Assembly: GCF_017377715.1 (NCBI RefSeq) | Contig: NZ_JAFVMF010000022.1 | Coordinates: forward strand, 1 to 56,928 | Length of the DNA: 56,928 nucleotides | Reading direction: 5' to 3' | Origin: Acetobacter sacchari | GTDB taxonomy: Bacteria > Pseudomonadota > Alphaproteobacteria > Acetobacterales > Acetobacteraceae | Shown here: piece by piece, positions 1 to 9,078 of the stretch | How positions within the stretch are numbered: position 1 is the first letter of the stretch | Layout: each line of letters opens with the position of its first letter | Position numbers and translations under genes: made by a program | Notes under the pieces: generated by a model | Databases searched by the model: none | What the model was told of the DNA's origin: nothing | The model's input: the letters and a program-made list of their open reading frames with translations, nothing else

Positions 1-427
1 CGCCAATCTCATGCGCAGAAATGCTCACCCGTGATTTTCCAAACAGGCTCTTACATTCACGTAGAATCAATTTTAAGCTCGAAGCATCAATAACAGAAAA
101 GCAATCAATCTTCAGTTGCGCCATATGAGCCCGCAGCGCATGAGCGCCAACCGAGGTCGCGCGTTCAACACTTACGACGAGCGGTTGCAAGCCACCAACT
201 TTCAAGCGAGCTGCCAGCTTAGCGACCGTAAGTGTTTTACCAAAACCTGCTCCACCTACCACAGCTATGGGCGATTTCCCAGGAAGAAAAGAAAATTTTC
301 CAAATGAAATTATATTACGTAATGAATCTTGTAGAGGTTTCTGATTCAAATATGACGTCAAAATTTTTGGCACACCATGCCACAACAATTTCTCTGTGAT
401 CTCAAAATTTTCACTATTTCTACACAC
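1..427 (-). CDS. flhF: FlhF-like SRP-type GTPase, partial at window edge
   Basis: The reverse strand reads a nucleotide-binding domain whose P-loop is VVGGAGFGKTLTVAKLAARL, followed by segments typical of the SRP-like GTPase FlhF, which places and counts polar flagella. The gene follows flhA in the direction of transcription, the usual position of flhF. The 3' part is beyond the window. The start is uncertain: GTG at 427 has an AAAGG about 7 bases upstream, but this leaves only some 55 residues before the P-loop, whereas FlhF normally carries a much longer N-terminal part. An in-frame stop lies just upstream (446-448) and the preceding 330 bases are AT-rich and without a clear gene. It could therefore be an N-terminally decayed flhF. 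No longer intact frame was found here. Confidence 0.6.
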   Translation of the reverse strand, partial: MCRNSENFEITEKLLWHGVPKILTSYLNQKPLQDSLRNIISFGKFSFLPGKSPIAVVGGAGFGKTLTVAKLAARLKVGGLQPLVVSVERATSVGAHALRAHMAQLKIDCFSVIDASSLKLILRECKSLFGKSRVSISAHEIG

Positions 428-758
428 GGCATACCTTTCGCATTTTCAGACACAAAGTTCATGGTTGATTTCCCTGTTGACAATTCTCCGAATTCAAATT
501 TCGCGCCAAAATGGGACACATCTGCAATTATATTTATTAGCACGACATTTAATTGAAATTACAATTTTCATTATACACAGTAAATTTCTTGCCTTGATAA
601 GCGCCACAGAACCGCTCAACACACCGCAACTTGCCGAAAACACGATCGATACATTTGAAATAAACGAAAAAATATATATTTATTGTAAAAGAATTTTTAT
701 ATATAAATAACCTAAAAAAATCCCTCGTTCATATACAAACACAATCTGAAAACGAGGT
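428..758. other. AT-rich stretch between flhA and the flhF-like gene
   Basis: This interval of about 330 bases is strongly AT-rich and lies downstream of flhA and upstream of the flhF-like gene. Only short frames without family resemblance are open, for example a 61-codon frame on the minus strand at 358-543. It may be the eroded 5' part of flhF or an AT-rich promoter region; I see no clear terminator. Confidence 0.4.
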
Positions 759-2877
759 TCAACTAATCGTTGCAATGGTTTTTATTTTGGCACGCGGTGC
801 GATTTCAGTTTGAGCTAAGACTGGAGTGGCCAACCTCAATCTTTCCAATATGGCGTGAACAGCAACCCTAATGCTTCCGCCCACAATCAGAACAGGCGCC
901 TCGCCCATCGCGGCCGCTTGATCCAAAACGACCTTCAAACGAACAATAAATTCATTCAATTTTGAGGGGGCAATCGCCAATTGCCTGTCATCTGGGGGGC
1001 CGACTATACTGTCGTGAAGCAACGCCTCCCACTCCGAACTTAGGGTGATTAAAGGAATATAACCATTGGACCCCGTATAAGCAGCACTAATTTGCCTACA
1101 CAATCGCGTCCGAACGTGTGAAGTCAACAGCGACACAGAGCGTATACCTTGGCCACATCCTTCTTGTATGCTTTCAAGAATTGCAGAGATATCTCGAATC
1201 GAGATTCTTTCGGAAAGTAACCCCTGCATTACACGCTGCACCGCATTCAACGAAATTTGAGAGGGAATAAGGTCTGAAACCAATTTCTGTTGATCTCTTG
1301 GTATTTCATCGAGAAGTTTTTGCATTTCTGCATATGTTAGTAAATCTGCAAGATTTTCTCGCACCAATTCACTTAAATGAGTGACGATAACACTAGCAGG
1401 ATCTACGACTGTATAATTTTTAAATGTAGCCTTCTCACGCAGACCAACGTCAATCCACATTGCCTGAATACCGAACGCTGGTTCCTTCGTTTCCTCACCT
1501 GGCAAATCAGGCATACCTCCCTTAGAATTCATAACCAACAAACGATTCGGACGAACTTCACCACTACCAACTTCAATTTCTTTAATTTTTAAAGAATATC
1601 TATCTGAATCCAGCTGCAAATTATCTTGAATTCTAACAGAAGGTAATATAAATCCCATTTCTGCAGCAATGGTTTTTCTTAATATTTTTATTTGCTCCGC
1701 TAGTTGTGGATTCTCTCCGCCAGCTAGACCCAATAAACCAAAACCCAGCTCCAAACGAATCATGTCAATTCTAAGCGAATCTGCAATTGGAGGCTCAGTG
1801 GGCGAGAGAGAAGCCTGCACAGTCGAAGATATATCTTCGTCCTCATCGACCGGACGCTTAAATCTTGACCAGGCAGCCGCCCCACACATCCCCCCCAACG
1901 CCAAAAACGGAAGCATTGGCAAGCCAGGTATGACCGCAAGTATCATCGCCACGCTTCCGGCAAGAGCGAGCGGCTTCGCCCCCCCCCCCCCCCAACTGCC
2001 GTACCAACGTAACATCAGCACCACCCTCAGTGCCTCCTTTTGTAACCACGATACCGGAAGCAGTCGAAACCAGCAGCGCCGGAATTTGAGACACAAGACC
2101 GTCGCCAATGGTTAACGTTGTGAACGCGGACGCAGCATCCCTGAGCGGCATCCCGTGTCGAATAACACCGACTGTCAGCCCTCCGAGAATATTGATTGCG
2201 GTAATAATCAGACTCGCAATAGCATCACCTCTCACGAATTTGGCAGCACCATCCATCGAGCCATAAAACCCGCTTTCCTCCTCCAGTTCGCGACGCTTTT
2301 TACGGGCCATTTTGTCCGAAATTGCGCCAGACGCCAATTCCGCATCAATAGCCATTTGTTTTCCAGGCATAGAATCTAAAGAAAATCGAGCCGCGACTTC
2401 CGCTATGCGACCGGACCCTTTTGTAATCACCATAAAATTTACAATAAGAAGAATAGAAAAGAGAATTCCACCTATGACAACGTCACCCCCCATCAAAAAA
2501 CCACCAAATGCGGCCACAACATGCCCAGCCGCGTACACCCCATCGCTCCCATGCGCCAAAATTAAGCGGGTAGTGGCAACTTCAAGAGAGAGCCTCAGTA
2601 AGGTCGTCAACAGTAACAATGTTGGAAATGAAGTAAAATCTAATGGTTTTTTGAGAAAAAGAGCCACCATCAGAATCAAAACTGAAGAGGTAATAGAAAT
2701 AGATAGACCGGCGTCTAGAATTAACGTTGGTAACGGAATTATTAAAATAGACAAAAGAGCCGTCACTCCCAAAGCGAGCCCTATGTCGGTTCCCGGAATG
2801 AGGCTCTTCCACGCTCCGAATTTCACATTTTCTACTTTAAATAATTTACCTATATCCTGATAAATTGTCAAATTCAT
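759..2877 (-). pseudogene. flhA: FlhA, flagellar export gate protein, frameshifted in a 15-base homopolymer
   Basis: Two minus-strand frames, 2877 to about 1979 and about 1993 to 759, together encode a FlhA of about 705 residues. FlhA is the inner-membrane nonameric gate of flagellar type III export. The N-terminal part has several hydrophobic helices and the conserved FHIPEP-type region ([12 protein letters not shown], then a stretch beginning RREL); the C-terminal part is the cytosolic ring domain. The frames join inside a run of 15 C (15 G in the coding sense) at 1979-1993, in the linker between the membrane and cytosolic parts. Losing one base, or gaining two, would restore one reading frame. 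This can be a sequencing or assembly error, a phase-variable switch, or true inactivation; the rest of both frames looks well conserved, which argues against old decay. Confidence 0.88.
1979..1993. repeat. 15-base poly-C/poly-G tract inside flhA
   Basis: Positions 1979-1993 are all C on the plus strand, giving a G tract in flhA that would encode a short glycine run. Tracts of this length are prone to slipped-strand mispairing. The present length puts flhA out of frame. Confidence 0.95.
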
Positions 2878-2911
2878 TTACTTTTTCCGTCGCGTTTGTG
2901 TATCATGTCAA

Positions 2912-4246
2912 TCACTGCTGCGTGACCAACCCCAAAGACGGCCGAGGAACATTAGCTCCTTTGTCAGCATAATTTCGCAATTTGTTGCGAAGCGCGCGGA
3001 TGGAAATTCCCAGAATAGACGCCGCATGCGTTCGATTTCCATCAGTATATGTAAGGGTATCTAAGATTAAAGCTTGTTCAACATCATCGACACTATTACC
3101 AACCCACGGGTTTGTGTTTATTATCGACCTCTCGCTATTTACCGAAGAAGAAACTCCGGCGGCGTTGAAGTCCTCGACATTGATTACGTCACCTCGCGAT
3201 AAAAGAACGGCTCTGTGAACCGCGTTTTCTAACTCTCGAATGTTACCCTTCCAAATTCCATTTGTAAGGATTTCATTAGCTTTATCGCTAATGATTCGCG
3301 ACGGCAGGCCGTTCAATTCGCAGTATTTCTTACTAAAATGCTGTGCCAGCGGAACAATGTCGAGCCGTCGTGATCGCAATGGTGGCACCGTAAGCGAAAC
3401 GACATTCAATCGAAAATACAAATCCTCACGAAATCTTCCATTTTTTATTTCACTTTTTAGATCTCTATTAGACGTTGCTATTATCCGGACATCGAGTGGA
3501 ATCGATGCATTACCACCAAGTCTATCTATTTCGCGTTCTTGTATTGCACGCAAAAGTTTTGCCTGCATCCGCACATCCATTTCACTTATTTCATCAAGAA
3601 GCAAAGTTCCGCCATTGGCCGCTTCAAAGCGTCCGATTCGACGCGTAGCTGCGCCACTAAAAGCCCCTTTCTCGTGTCCAAACAGCTCAGACTCAATAAG
3701 AGTCTCTGGAAGAGCTGCGCAATTGAACGCCACGAATGGACCCTTAAATCTCTTAGATTTTTTGTGAATATATCTTGATAAAATCTCTTTTCCAGTACCG
3801 GACTCTCCACACACAAGCACAGAAGCGTCAGAGACAGCAACCTTTTGAACCAGACACAGCAGCTGCGACATACCAGGATCAATACTGATCAGTTTATGTG
3901 ATTCGTACGCGACATCTTGTAAAAAAGAAGCTACCAAATCTGTATCAGGAGGAAGAGGCAAGTAGTCATCCGCCCCGTCCGATATCGCACCTGTCGCCAA
4001 TGCTGCACTCGCAGGTCCACAAGCCAATACGGGGATATGAACGCGCTGACTTGCTAGCCCATTCACAAGTGAGCGGATTCCGCACTCAACCTCGCAAATA
4101 ACAAGATGATGGTTCCCCTCGGAACACGCCCGGTCTATCGCCTGGGAAACGGTCCCCACGTGATCCACCTGCGAGCCTCGACTGATGACAATATTCGCAG
4201 CTTGTTCAAGCCGACTTCCGAGACAACCAACGATAAGGACACGCAT
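2912..4246 (-). CDS. flbD: FlbD-like sigma-54-dependent flagellar regulator
   Basis: The product (444 residues) is an NtrC-type activator that would switch on sigma-54 flagellar promoters. It has an N-terminal receiver-like domain of about 120 residues, an AAA+ domain with Walker A GESGTGKE, the sigma-54 contact loop GAFSGA (a Ser in place of the usual Thr), Walker B GGTLLLDEI and the R-finger region, and a C-terminal Fis-type helix-turn-helix (THAASILGISIRALRNKL). The receiver lacks an obvious phosphoacceptor Asp at the end of its third strand (CEVECG is seen there), as in FlbD-type regulators controlled by partners rather than by phosphorylation. ATG at 4246 is preceded by GAGA and is preferred to an upstream TTG. 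It sits between fliN and flhA in the flagellar operon, nine bases after fliN. Confidence 0.88.
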   Translation of the reverse strand: MRVLIVGCLGSRLEQAANIVISRGSQVDHVGTVSQAIDRACSEGNHHLVICEVECGIRSLVNGLASQRVHIPVLACGPASAALATGAISDGADDYLPLPPDTDLVASFLQDVAYESHKLISIDPGMSQLLCLVQKVAVSDASVLVCGESGTGKEILSRYIHKKSKRFKGPFVAFNCAALPETLIESELFGHEKGAFSGAATRRIGRFEAANGGTLLLDEISEMDVRMQAKLLRAIQEREIDRLGGNASIPLDVRIIATSNRDLKSEIKNGRFREDLYFRLNVVSLTVPPLRSRRLDIVPLAQHFSKKYCELNGLPSRIISDKANEILTNGIWKGNIRELENAVHRAVLLSRGDVINVEDFNAAGVSSSVNSERSIINTNPWVGNSVDDVEQALILDTLTYTDGNRTHAASILGISIRALRNKLRNYADKGANVPRPSLGLVTQQ

Positions 4247-4255
4247 GTTCAATTC

Positions 4256-4579
4256 TCACGTTTTTTTTTCTGATTTTATTATCTCGGTCATGGTCACACC
4301 AAGCCTGCTCTCATCAACCATAACGACTTCACCGCGCGCGATGAGTCTATTATTTACATATATATCGATTGCCTCACCCACTCTCCGATCCAACTCCACA
4401 ACCGCCCCCCTTCCAAGTTTCAGAAGTTGGCTTACTTGCATCGTTGATTTTCCCAGAACAGCGCTAACCGTTACCGGAATATCGTACACGGCTTCAAGAT
4501 TATGCGCATGAATACCACCAGCATCCGAGGCATCAATGCCTAGGTCAGTCAGTTCATTCAACATCGTCACATCGTTCAT
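4256..4579 (-). CDS. fliN: Flagellar motor switch protein FliN
   Basis: The 107-residue product matches the short FliN form: an N-terminal linker, then a SpoA domain with the segments IPVTVSAVLGKS, LLKLGRGAVVELDR, and IYVNNRLIARGEVVMVD. FliN forms the lower part of the cytoplasmic C-ring and docks the FliH-FliI export ATPase complex. The order fliF-fliG-fliH-fliN-flbD seen here is the arrangement found in several alphaproteobacteria including Caulobacter. Length and motif order are those expected and I see no defect. Confidence 0.92.
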   Translation of the reverse strand: MNDVTMLNELTDLGIDASDAGGIHAHNLEAVYDIPVTVSAVLGKSTMQVSQLLKLGRGAVVELDRRVGEAIDIYVNNRLIARGEVVMVDESRLGVTMTEIIKSEKKT

Positions 4580-4601
4580 TTATTACGCCTATTTTTTGAT
4601 A

Positions 4602-5276
4602 TCATCTATCAGTACTGTCCAAAATATACGTGAGTATATCTTTTGCGGTCGACTTAACATTCCGAATTAGGTGGCCGTCCGGCCATGTTATTTCGATATC
4701 AGAAGGGCCCAATATCATGGATTTCTCAACAGTGAGCCACGGAAATTGTGAAATTTTTAACGTTTCATCCCGTTCCATAATTGCATCGAATGTCAGTGAG
4801 TTAATAGTCACGGTAACTTTGAAATTATTTTCTAAAAGGGGCAATACCTTGCCACAAATCCCAATCACTACATCTGCAGCAACAACATCTTCAGACACAG
4901 GAAATATCGCAAAAAAAGAGTCCAATAGAGATCTAGAAATAGACTCAGAGTACATTTGAATTTGACCTAGAGAGAATTTGTGTAGTTTGTGAATTTTTTC
5001 ATTTATTTTTTTTATACTATAATTTATATCACATTTTTGATTTTTTGCTATTTTCTCGAGAATTTTCGTATTCGCAAGCGTTACGGCATCAGAAATAGCT
5101 TGATCTAAATACTCTTGCGAATAAACGATCTCTGCCTGATGCGCGGCAGGAATATCTCCCGATTTTTCTTCCTCTATTTCGTCTTCTACGACGCTCTGCT
5201 CGGAAATAACCTCCGAAAAATCTTCTCCATAAGTAAACTTATCGAACGACGGCCTTTCAATATATTCTATCCGCAT
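4602..5276 (-). CDS. fliH: FliH-like flagellar assembly protein
   Basis: This 224-residue protein lies between fliG and fliN, the usual site of fliH, the regulator of the export ATPase FliI. Sequence identity to FliH is low, as is common in this family. The middle is Lys-rich and charged and likely coiled coil; the C-terminal third (FPWLTVEKSMILGPSDIEITWPD and the region before it) resembles the FliH/HrpE/V-ATPase E-subunit domain. ATG at 5276 overlaps the fliG stop as TGATG and is preferred to the TTG one codon upstream. The gene is markedly more AT-rich than fliF. The call rests mostly on position and general architecture. Confidence 0.65.
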   Translation of the reverse strand: MRIEYIERPSFDKFTYGEDFSEVISEQSVVEDEIEEEKSGDIPAAHQAEIVYSQEYLDQAISDAVTLANTKILEKIAKNQKCDINYSIKKINEKIHKLHKFSLGQIQMYSESISRSLLDSFFAIFPVSEDVVAADVVIGICGKVLPLLENNFKVTVTINSLTFDAIMERDETLKISQFPWLTVEKSMILGPSDIEITWPDGHLIRNVKSTAKDILTYILDSTDR

Positions 5277-6283
5277 CAAAGAATCACTTCATTATTGCCT
5301 GACGCAGGCGTTATATCTATCTCTCCTTGATTGGCCAACATTTTGACCGTTGCGACTATTTCGGCTTGAGCTGCATCGACATCTTTCACTCTCACAGGGC
5401 CGAGTGATTGAATTTCGTCTTGCAAAATTTTTCCCGCTCGTCCGGTCATTGCCGACAAGAATAATTTTCGTATATCTTCTGATGCGCCTTTCAATGCTAA
5501 GGGCAGACGCTCTCGGTCCGCATCTCTCATGACTCTCATGATGGACTCCGGAGAAAGTCTCTTCATATCCTCGAATGTGAACATAAGAGCCTTGATACGC
5601 TCTGCATCTTCGAGATTTCGCCGTTCCAAGGCATTCATAAACTGGCCTTCGATTTTTCTTTCGAAGCTGTTGAATATTTCAGCAAGAAGTTCGTGACTAT
5701 CTCTTTTTGTCGATCGCGCCAAATTCGCAATAAATTCAGAACGCAGCGTGGCTTCCACACTGTCGATCACGTCACGTTGTACGTTTTCCATACGCAGCAT
5801 ACGAAGCATTACATCGACTGCGAATTCTTCCGGTATAAGCGATAGCACTCTGGCTGTATGAGCGGGATTCAAACGACTAAGAATTACAGCAACGGTCTGC
5901 GGATATTCGTTTCTCAGGTAGTTCGCCAAAACATTTTCTGGAACATTGGCCAACTTGTCCCACATCGTTCTGCCTGCGGGGCCACGTATCTCTTCCATAA
6001 TCTGGCTGGCCCGATCATCCGACAAGGCCTTGCGCAGAATTTTTTCCGTAGTCTCATAAGTTCCGACGATCATGTCCGTAGAGGAAATTGATTTCGTAAA
6101 TTCTTTGCATATAGACTCAACAGTTTCAGATGGAACTGGTCCTATTGTCGCCATTGCCGACGAAATTTCCCGTATCTCACTTTCATGCATGAGAGCGATT
6201 AGCTGCGCAGCGCCTTGATCACCGAGCGCCAGCATGAGTATCGCGGCTTTTTGGGGGCCTGTCGCCTCTAATGTACCAAGCAT
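5276..6283 (-). CDS. fliG: Flagellar motor switch protein FliG
   Basis: The 335-residue product has the three FliG domains: an N-terminal domain that binds FliF (starting TGPQKAAILMLALGDQGAAQL), a middle armadillo-like domain containing EHPQT-type residues (here NEYPQTVAVILSRL), and a C-terminal torque-generating domain with the charged helix around DADRERLPLALKGAS, which interacts with the stator. FliG forms the upper C-ring. ATG at 6283 starts five bases past the fliF stop (6288-6290); an upstream TTG would give only five more residues. Length and motifs are normal. Confidence 0.95.
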   Translation of the reverse strand: MLGTLEATGPQKAAILMLALGDQGAAQLIALMHESEIREISSAMATIGPVPSETVESICKEFTKSISSTDMIVGTYETTEKILRKALSDDRASQIMEEIRGPAGRTMWDKLANVPENVLANYLRNEYPQTVAVILSRLNPAHTARVLSLIPEEFAVDVMLRMLRMENVQRDVIDSVEATLRSEFIANLARSTKRDSHELLAEIFNSFERKIEGQFMNALERRNLEDAERIKALMFTFEDMKRLSPESIMRVMRDADRERLPLALKGASEDIRKLFLSAMTGRAGKILQDEIQSLGPVRVKDVDAAQAEIVATVKMLANQGEIDITPASGNNEVIL

Positions 6284-6287
6284 AAGA

Positions 6288-7952
6288 CTAACCTTCAAGC
6301 TGGGGCGTAAGCCAGTTACGCATGATATTCAGACTTTCTTCAGGATTTGATATTGCCAGATCCCTCACTCTCTTGATCGCTGAAGCCTTGAGGCGCCCAT
6401 CTATTCCAGCCAGACTGACAAACTCTGCGGAACCTTCATCTGGCCCCGTCAACGCAAGTTGCGTGACCGGTTCGTAGGCAAGCGCTTGAGACGCCTGGGC
6501 GGCAGGGCTTGTCAAAGCGTTACTGCTCACGTCTTGCCCGCTCAGTGACGCCTCGACATCCGCGTCCACGGCGGCGGCGGTAATACTTTTGCGTAGTAAT
6601 GGTCGCGCGAAAAATATCAACGCGAGAAAAACCAGAAGCCCGGGAAGAACAGACTGCACAATGTGCATGACATCGGCTCTGTCGAACGACGTGCCCAGCC
6701 ACCCGTGAATTTCAACCGGCGGAGGCGCTTCCTCACTAAACTTCATTGAAACGACGTTAACGACATCTCCCCGTTTTTCGTCATAACCAATCGCTGACTT
6801 GGCAAGCGTGGTCACGCGGTCAATGGTCGCGGCGTCCAAGGGCGTCCAGATCGACTTGCCATCTGCGCCAAGTCGAGTGATCCCATCGACTATCACGGCC
6901 AGGCTGATGCGTTGCAACCGCGGTTGCGTCTGCACCAGCGTCTTCACCCGTTTACCTATTTCGTAATTGTTGGTCTCTTCTCTACGGTCGTTCTGGCTGC
7001 CGCTTTTAGCCTGCCCCGCATTCGCGTTTGGAAGATTATTGGAAACCGTAACGTTCGGTTGAGCCTCCGTATTAACGCTCTTGTCAGTCGTTATCTGCTG
7101 AGATCGCAACACCTGCTGATCAGGATCATAACTCTCCTGAGTATCCCGCACTTCATCGAGGTTCATCGTCACCGAAGCTTCCGCACGGACATGCGACGCC
7201 CCCAACGCCGGCGCCAGCATCGTCTCCACCGTCTGCGCCAGGTGCGTCTCCATCGCCCGGCGCTGGTCTTCGACGGTCTGAATTTCGCCTCGCGCACCCG
7301 ATTTGTCGCCCGCCTTAGCGAGAACGTCACCACGATTATCCACGACCGAGATGTTGTCTGGACTCAAGTCAGGCACGGCAGCCGCGACAAGGTTAAGCAC
7401 TGCCTGCACGCCCTCCGCATCCAGCCTCCCGCCTCCCATAGTCAGGAGAACGCTCGCCTGCGCGGCCTGTCGCTCGGTTGAAAACAGCTCTCGATGAGGA
7501 AGCACCAGATGCACGCGGACGCCACGAACCCCACGGATCAGGCGTATCGAGCGCTCCAATTCGCCTTCCAGCGCTCTGGTTTCCTGGATATTCTGCTCGA
7601 ACTGCGTCGTCGTCATCGAGTTTGCGCGGTCAAATATTTCGTATCCGACTGACCCGCCAGACGGCAGACCGTCACGCGCCAGAAGCAGACGCGCCGCCGC
7701 GATTTGATCACGCGGAACCTGTATGCTGTCCCCCTGAGGCGAGACGACGTGCTGGATGTGAGCCTTGTCGAGATCTTCGGCCATTTGAGCCGCTTCATGG
7801 AGATCGAGATCGCGATACAGCAGCGACATCGGCTCCTGAGAACCGCGGAGGGCCAAAGCCCCCAGAAGCCCCAGCAACCCGACGGCGACGACGCCCAGCG
7901 TAATCAGACGCGGAACGCCCAGTGACCGAAGACTGGCAAGAATATCCTTCAC
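6288..7952 (-). CDS. fliF: Flagellar MS-ring protein FliF
   Basis: The 554-residue product is FliF, which polymerises in the inner membrane as the MS ring and starts basal-body assembly. It has a first membrane helix at about residues 18-38 (ITLGVVAVGLLGLLGALAL), a periplasmic ring-building region with the YscJ/FliF signature (about residues 45-220), a low-complexity region, a second membrane helix at about 430-450 (VLPGLLVFLALIFFARPLL), and a C-terminal FliG-binding tail. The start is GTG at 7952; a perfect palindrome covers its ribosome-binding site (7955-7978). It is the first gene of the flagellar cluster and is richer in GC than the genes after it. Confidence 0.95.
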   Translation of the reverse strand: MKDILASLRSLGVPRLITLGVVAVGLLGLLGALALRGSQEPMSLLYRDLDLHEAAQMAEDLDKAHIQHVVSPQGDSIQVPRDQIAAARLLLARDGLPSGGSVGYEIFDRANSMTTTQFEQNIQETRALEGELERSIRLIRGVRGVRVHLVLPHRELFSTERQAAQASVLLTMGGGRLDAEGVQAVLNLVAAAVPDLSPDNISVVDNRGDVLAKAGDKSGARGEIQTVEDQRRAMETHLAQTVETMLAPALGASHVRAEASVTMNLDEVRDTQESYDPDQQVLRSQQITTDKSVNTEAQPNVTVSNNLPNANAGQAKSGSQNDRREETNNYEIGKRVKTLVQTQPRLQRISLAVIVDGITRLGADGKSIWTPLDAATIDRVTTLAKSAIGYDEKRGDVVNVVSMKFSEEAPPPVEIHGWLGTSFDRADVMHIVQSVLPGLLVFLALIFFARPLLRKSITAAAVDADVEASLSGQDVSSNALTSPAAQASQALAYEPVTQLALTGPDEGSAEFVSLAGIDGRLKASAIKRVRDLAISNPEESLNIMRNWLTPQLEG

Positions 7953-7954
7953 GT

Positions 7955-7978
7955 AAGGCTTTCCGATCGGAAAGCCTT
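7955..7978. promoter_or_regulatory. Perfect 24-bp palindrome over the fliF ribosome-binding site
   Basis: Each half reads AAGGCTTTCCGA, and the two halves are exact reverse complements without a spacer. It ends two bases before the GTG start of fliF and contains the likely Shine-Dalgarno sequence (GGAAAG). It could be a protein-binding site (FlbD or another regulator) or, in RNA, a hairpin that hides the ribosome-binding site. Confidence 0.75.
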
Positions 7979-8236
7979 TAAGTGGTTCGACCCGCTGGGC
8001 TGTAATAACGTAAAGGAAATGTGGCGCACGATCGTCCGTCTCGGCAAAGCGTGATTTGACTGGACGATTGTGCTTGCCGGGCCTTACCCGACGGTTAATG
8101 CCTCGGCATTTTGTGCCGGGTAGGTCGTATTCGACCGCGTTTGCGACGCAACGCCTGACAGAAAATCAGTTGCAATCTGCGTCCGCAGAAATACGACGCC
8201 CCTCCCCCTAAGAGGGGTTAACTCTGTAATCGACTG
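7979..8236. other. Intergenic region between fliF and the suf operon end
   Basis: This interval must contain the fliF promoter (minus strand) and the end of the suf transcript. I looked for a GG-N10-GC sigma-54 element on the minus strand and found no convincing one. A short inverted repeat CCCCT/AGGGG at about 8204-8220 follows the last suf gene but has no T run, so its role as terminator is doubtful. Confidence 0.4.
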
Positions 8237-8629
8237 TCAGACGTGAAAGCTCTGACCGCAGCCACACCGGCCCTTCTCATTGGGGTTGGCGAACACGAAG
8301 CCCGACTCCATTTCTCCGCTGTGGTAATCCATCTCGGACCCGATCAGGAATAGCGTAGCCTTGCGGTCCACGAGGACTGTAACGCCTTTGTCCAGTATCC
8401 GCTCGTCCCCGCTCTCCCCCTCCTCGGGCACGAACGTCATGTCATACGCTTTGCCCGAACAACCCTTCGTCGTCACTGAGATACGCAGCAACTGTCCCGC
8501 ATGTGCGCTGGCGTAAAGAGTTCTCAGACGCTCCGCCGCGGCGTCTGAAACCGTCATTAATGGCGGCAACGCGCGCCGGGCGGTTTGTTTCGTTTCTGGA
8601 GCCACTACGGAGTTCTGTTCGGCGCTCAT
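8237..8629 (-). CDS. sufA: SufA/IscA-type Fe-S cluster carrier protein
   Basis: The 130-residue product belongs to the HesB/IscA/ErpA A-type carriers, which receive Fe-S clusters and pass them to apoproteins. The three cluster-binding cysteines are present: one in TTKGCSGKAYD and the pair in GRCGCGQSF near the C terminus. The N terminus of about 25 residues is longer than usual. ATG at 8629 is chosen because GGGAG lies seven bases upstream; a frame extending further upstream would overlap sufT. It is the last gene of the suf operon, 14 bases after sufT. Confidence 0.88.
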   Translation of the reverse strand: MSAEQNSVVAPETKQTARRALPPLMTVSDAAAERLRTLYASAHAGQLLRISVTTKGCSGKAYDMTFVPEEGESGDERILDKGVTVLVDRKATLFLIGSEMDYHSGEMESGFVFANPNEKGRCGCGQSFHV

Positions 8630-8643
8630 GTCCATACTCCCGC

Positions 8644-9078
8644 TCAAAACATGTTCAGCATCAGACGGGCCTCGTCGCTCATGCGCGACATATCCCACGG
8701 CGGATCCCACACGACTTCGACATCCGCCGAGGCTACCCCCTGCACTTTCTCGACCGCATCCTTGACCTGCAATGGAAGTTCCTGAGCACTCGGACAGTTC
8801 GGCGCCGTCAGAGTCATCTCTACCTTCACCTTGCCATCATCATGCAGGTCAATGGCGTAGATCAGTCCCAGTTCGTATATATTCACCGGAATTTCCGGAT
8901 CGTGCACGGTCGCGATCGCTTCGATAACCGCATCTTCCGACGGCGCGCCGGAACTCTCGGGCGCGGGCGCTTCACCGTCCGGCGTCCAGTGTCGAAGCTG
9001 CGCCGGAGCCTCAGCCGCAAGGCGATCCTCCGGCTTCGTGGCGTCCATCGCCGCAGGCGTCTGATCCAGATCAGTCAT
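8644..9078 (-). CDS. sufT: SufT-like DUF59 (MIP18) Fe-S maturation protein
   Basis: The 144-residue product has a disordered N-terminal part and a DUF59 domain: EAIATVHDPEIPVNIYELGLIY, then MTLTAPNCPSAQELP with the conserved Cys, and WDPPWDMSRMSDEARLMLNMF at the end. SufT helps mature Fe-S proteins when demand is high. ATG at 9078 overlaps the end of sufU by eight bases; an upstream frame start would overlap sufU much further. Its place in the suf operon supports the call. Confidence 0.92.
   Translation of the reverse strand: MTDLDQTPAAMDATKPEDRLAAEAPAQLRHWTPDGEAPAPESSGAPSEDAVIEAIATVHDPEIPVNIYELGLIYAIDLHDDGKVKVEMTLTAPNCPSAQELPLQVKDAVEKVQGVASADVEVVWDPPWDMSRMSDEARLMLNMF

Noticed and set aside
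7613..7903. Long plus-strand frames opposite fliF
   Set aside because: They are shadows of a GC-rich coding strand; fliF itself is complete and conserved.
8041..8160. Possible sigma-54 promoter for fliF
   Set aside because: A GG-N10-GC arrangement can be found on the minus strand, but without TGGC and TTGC context; not better than chance.
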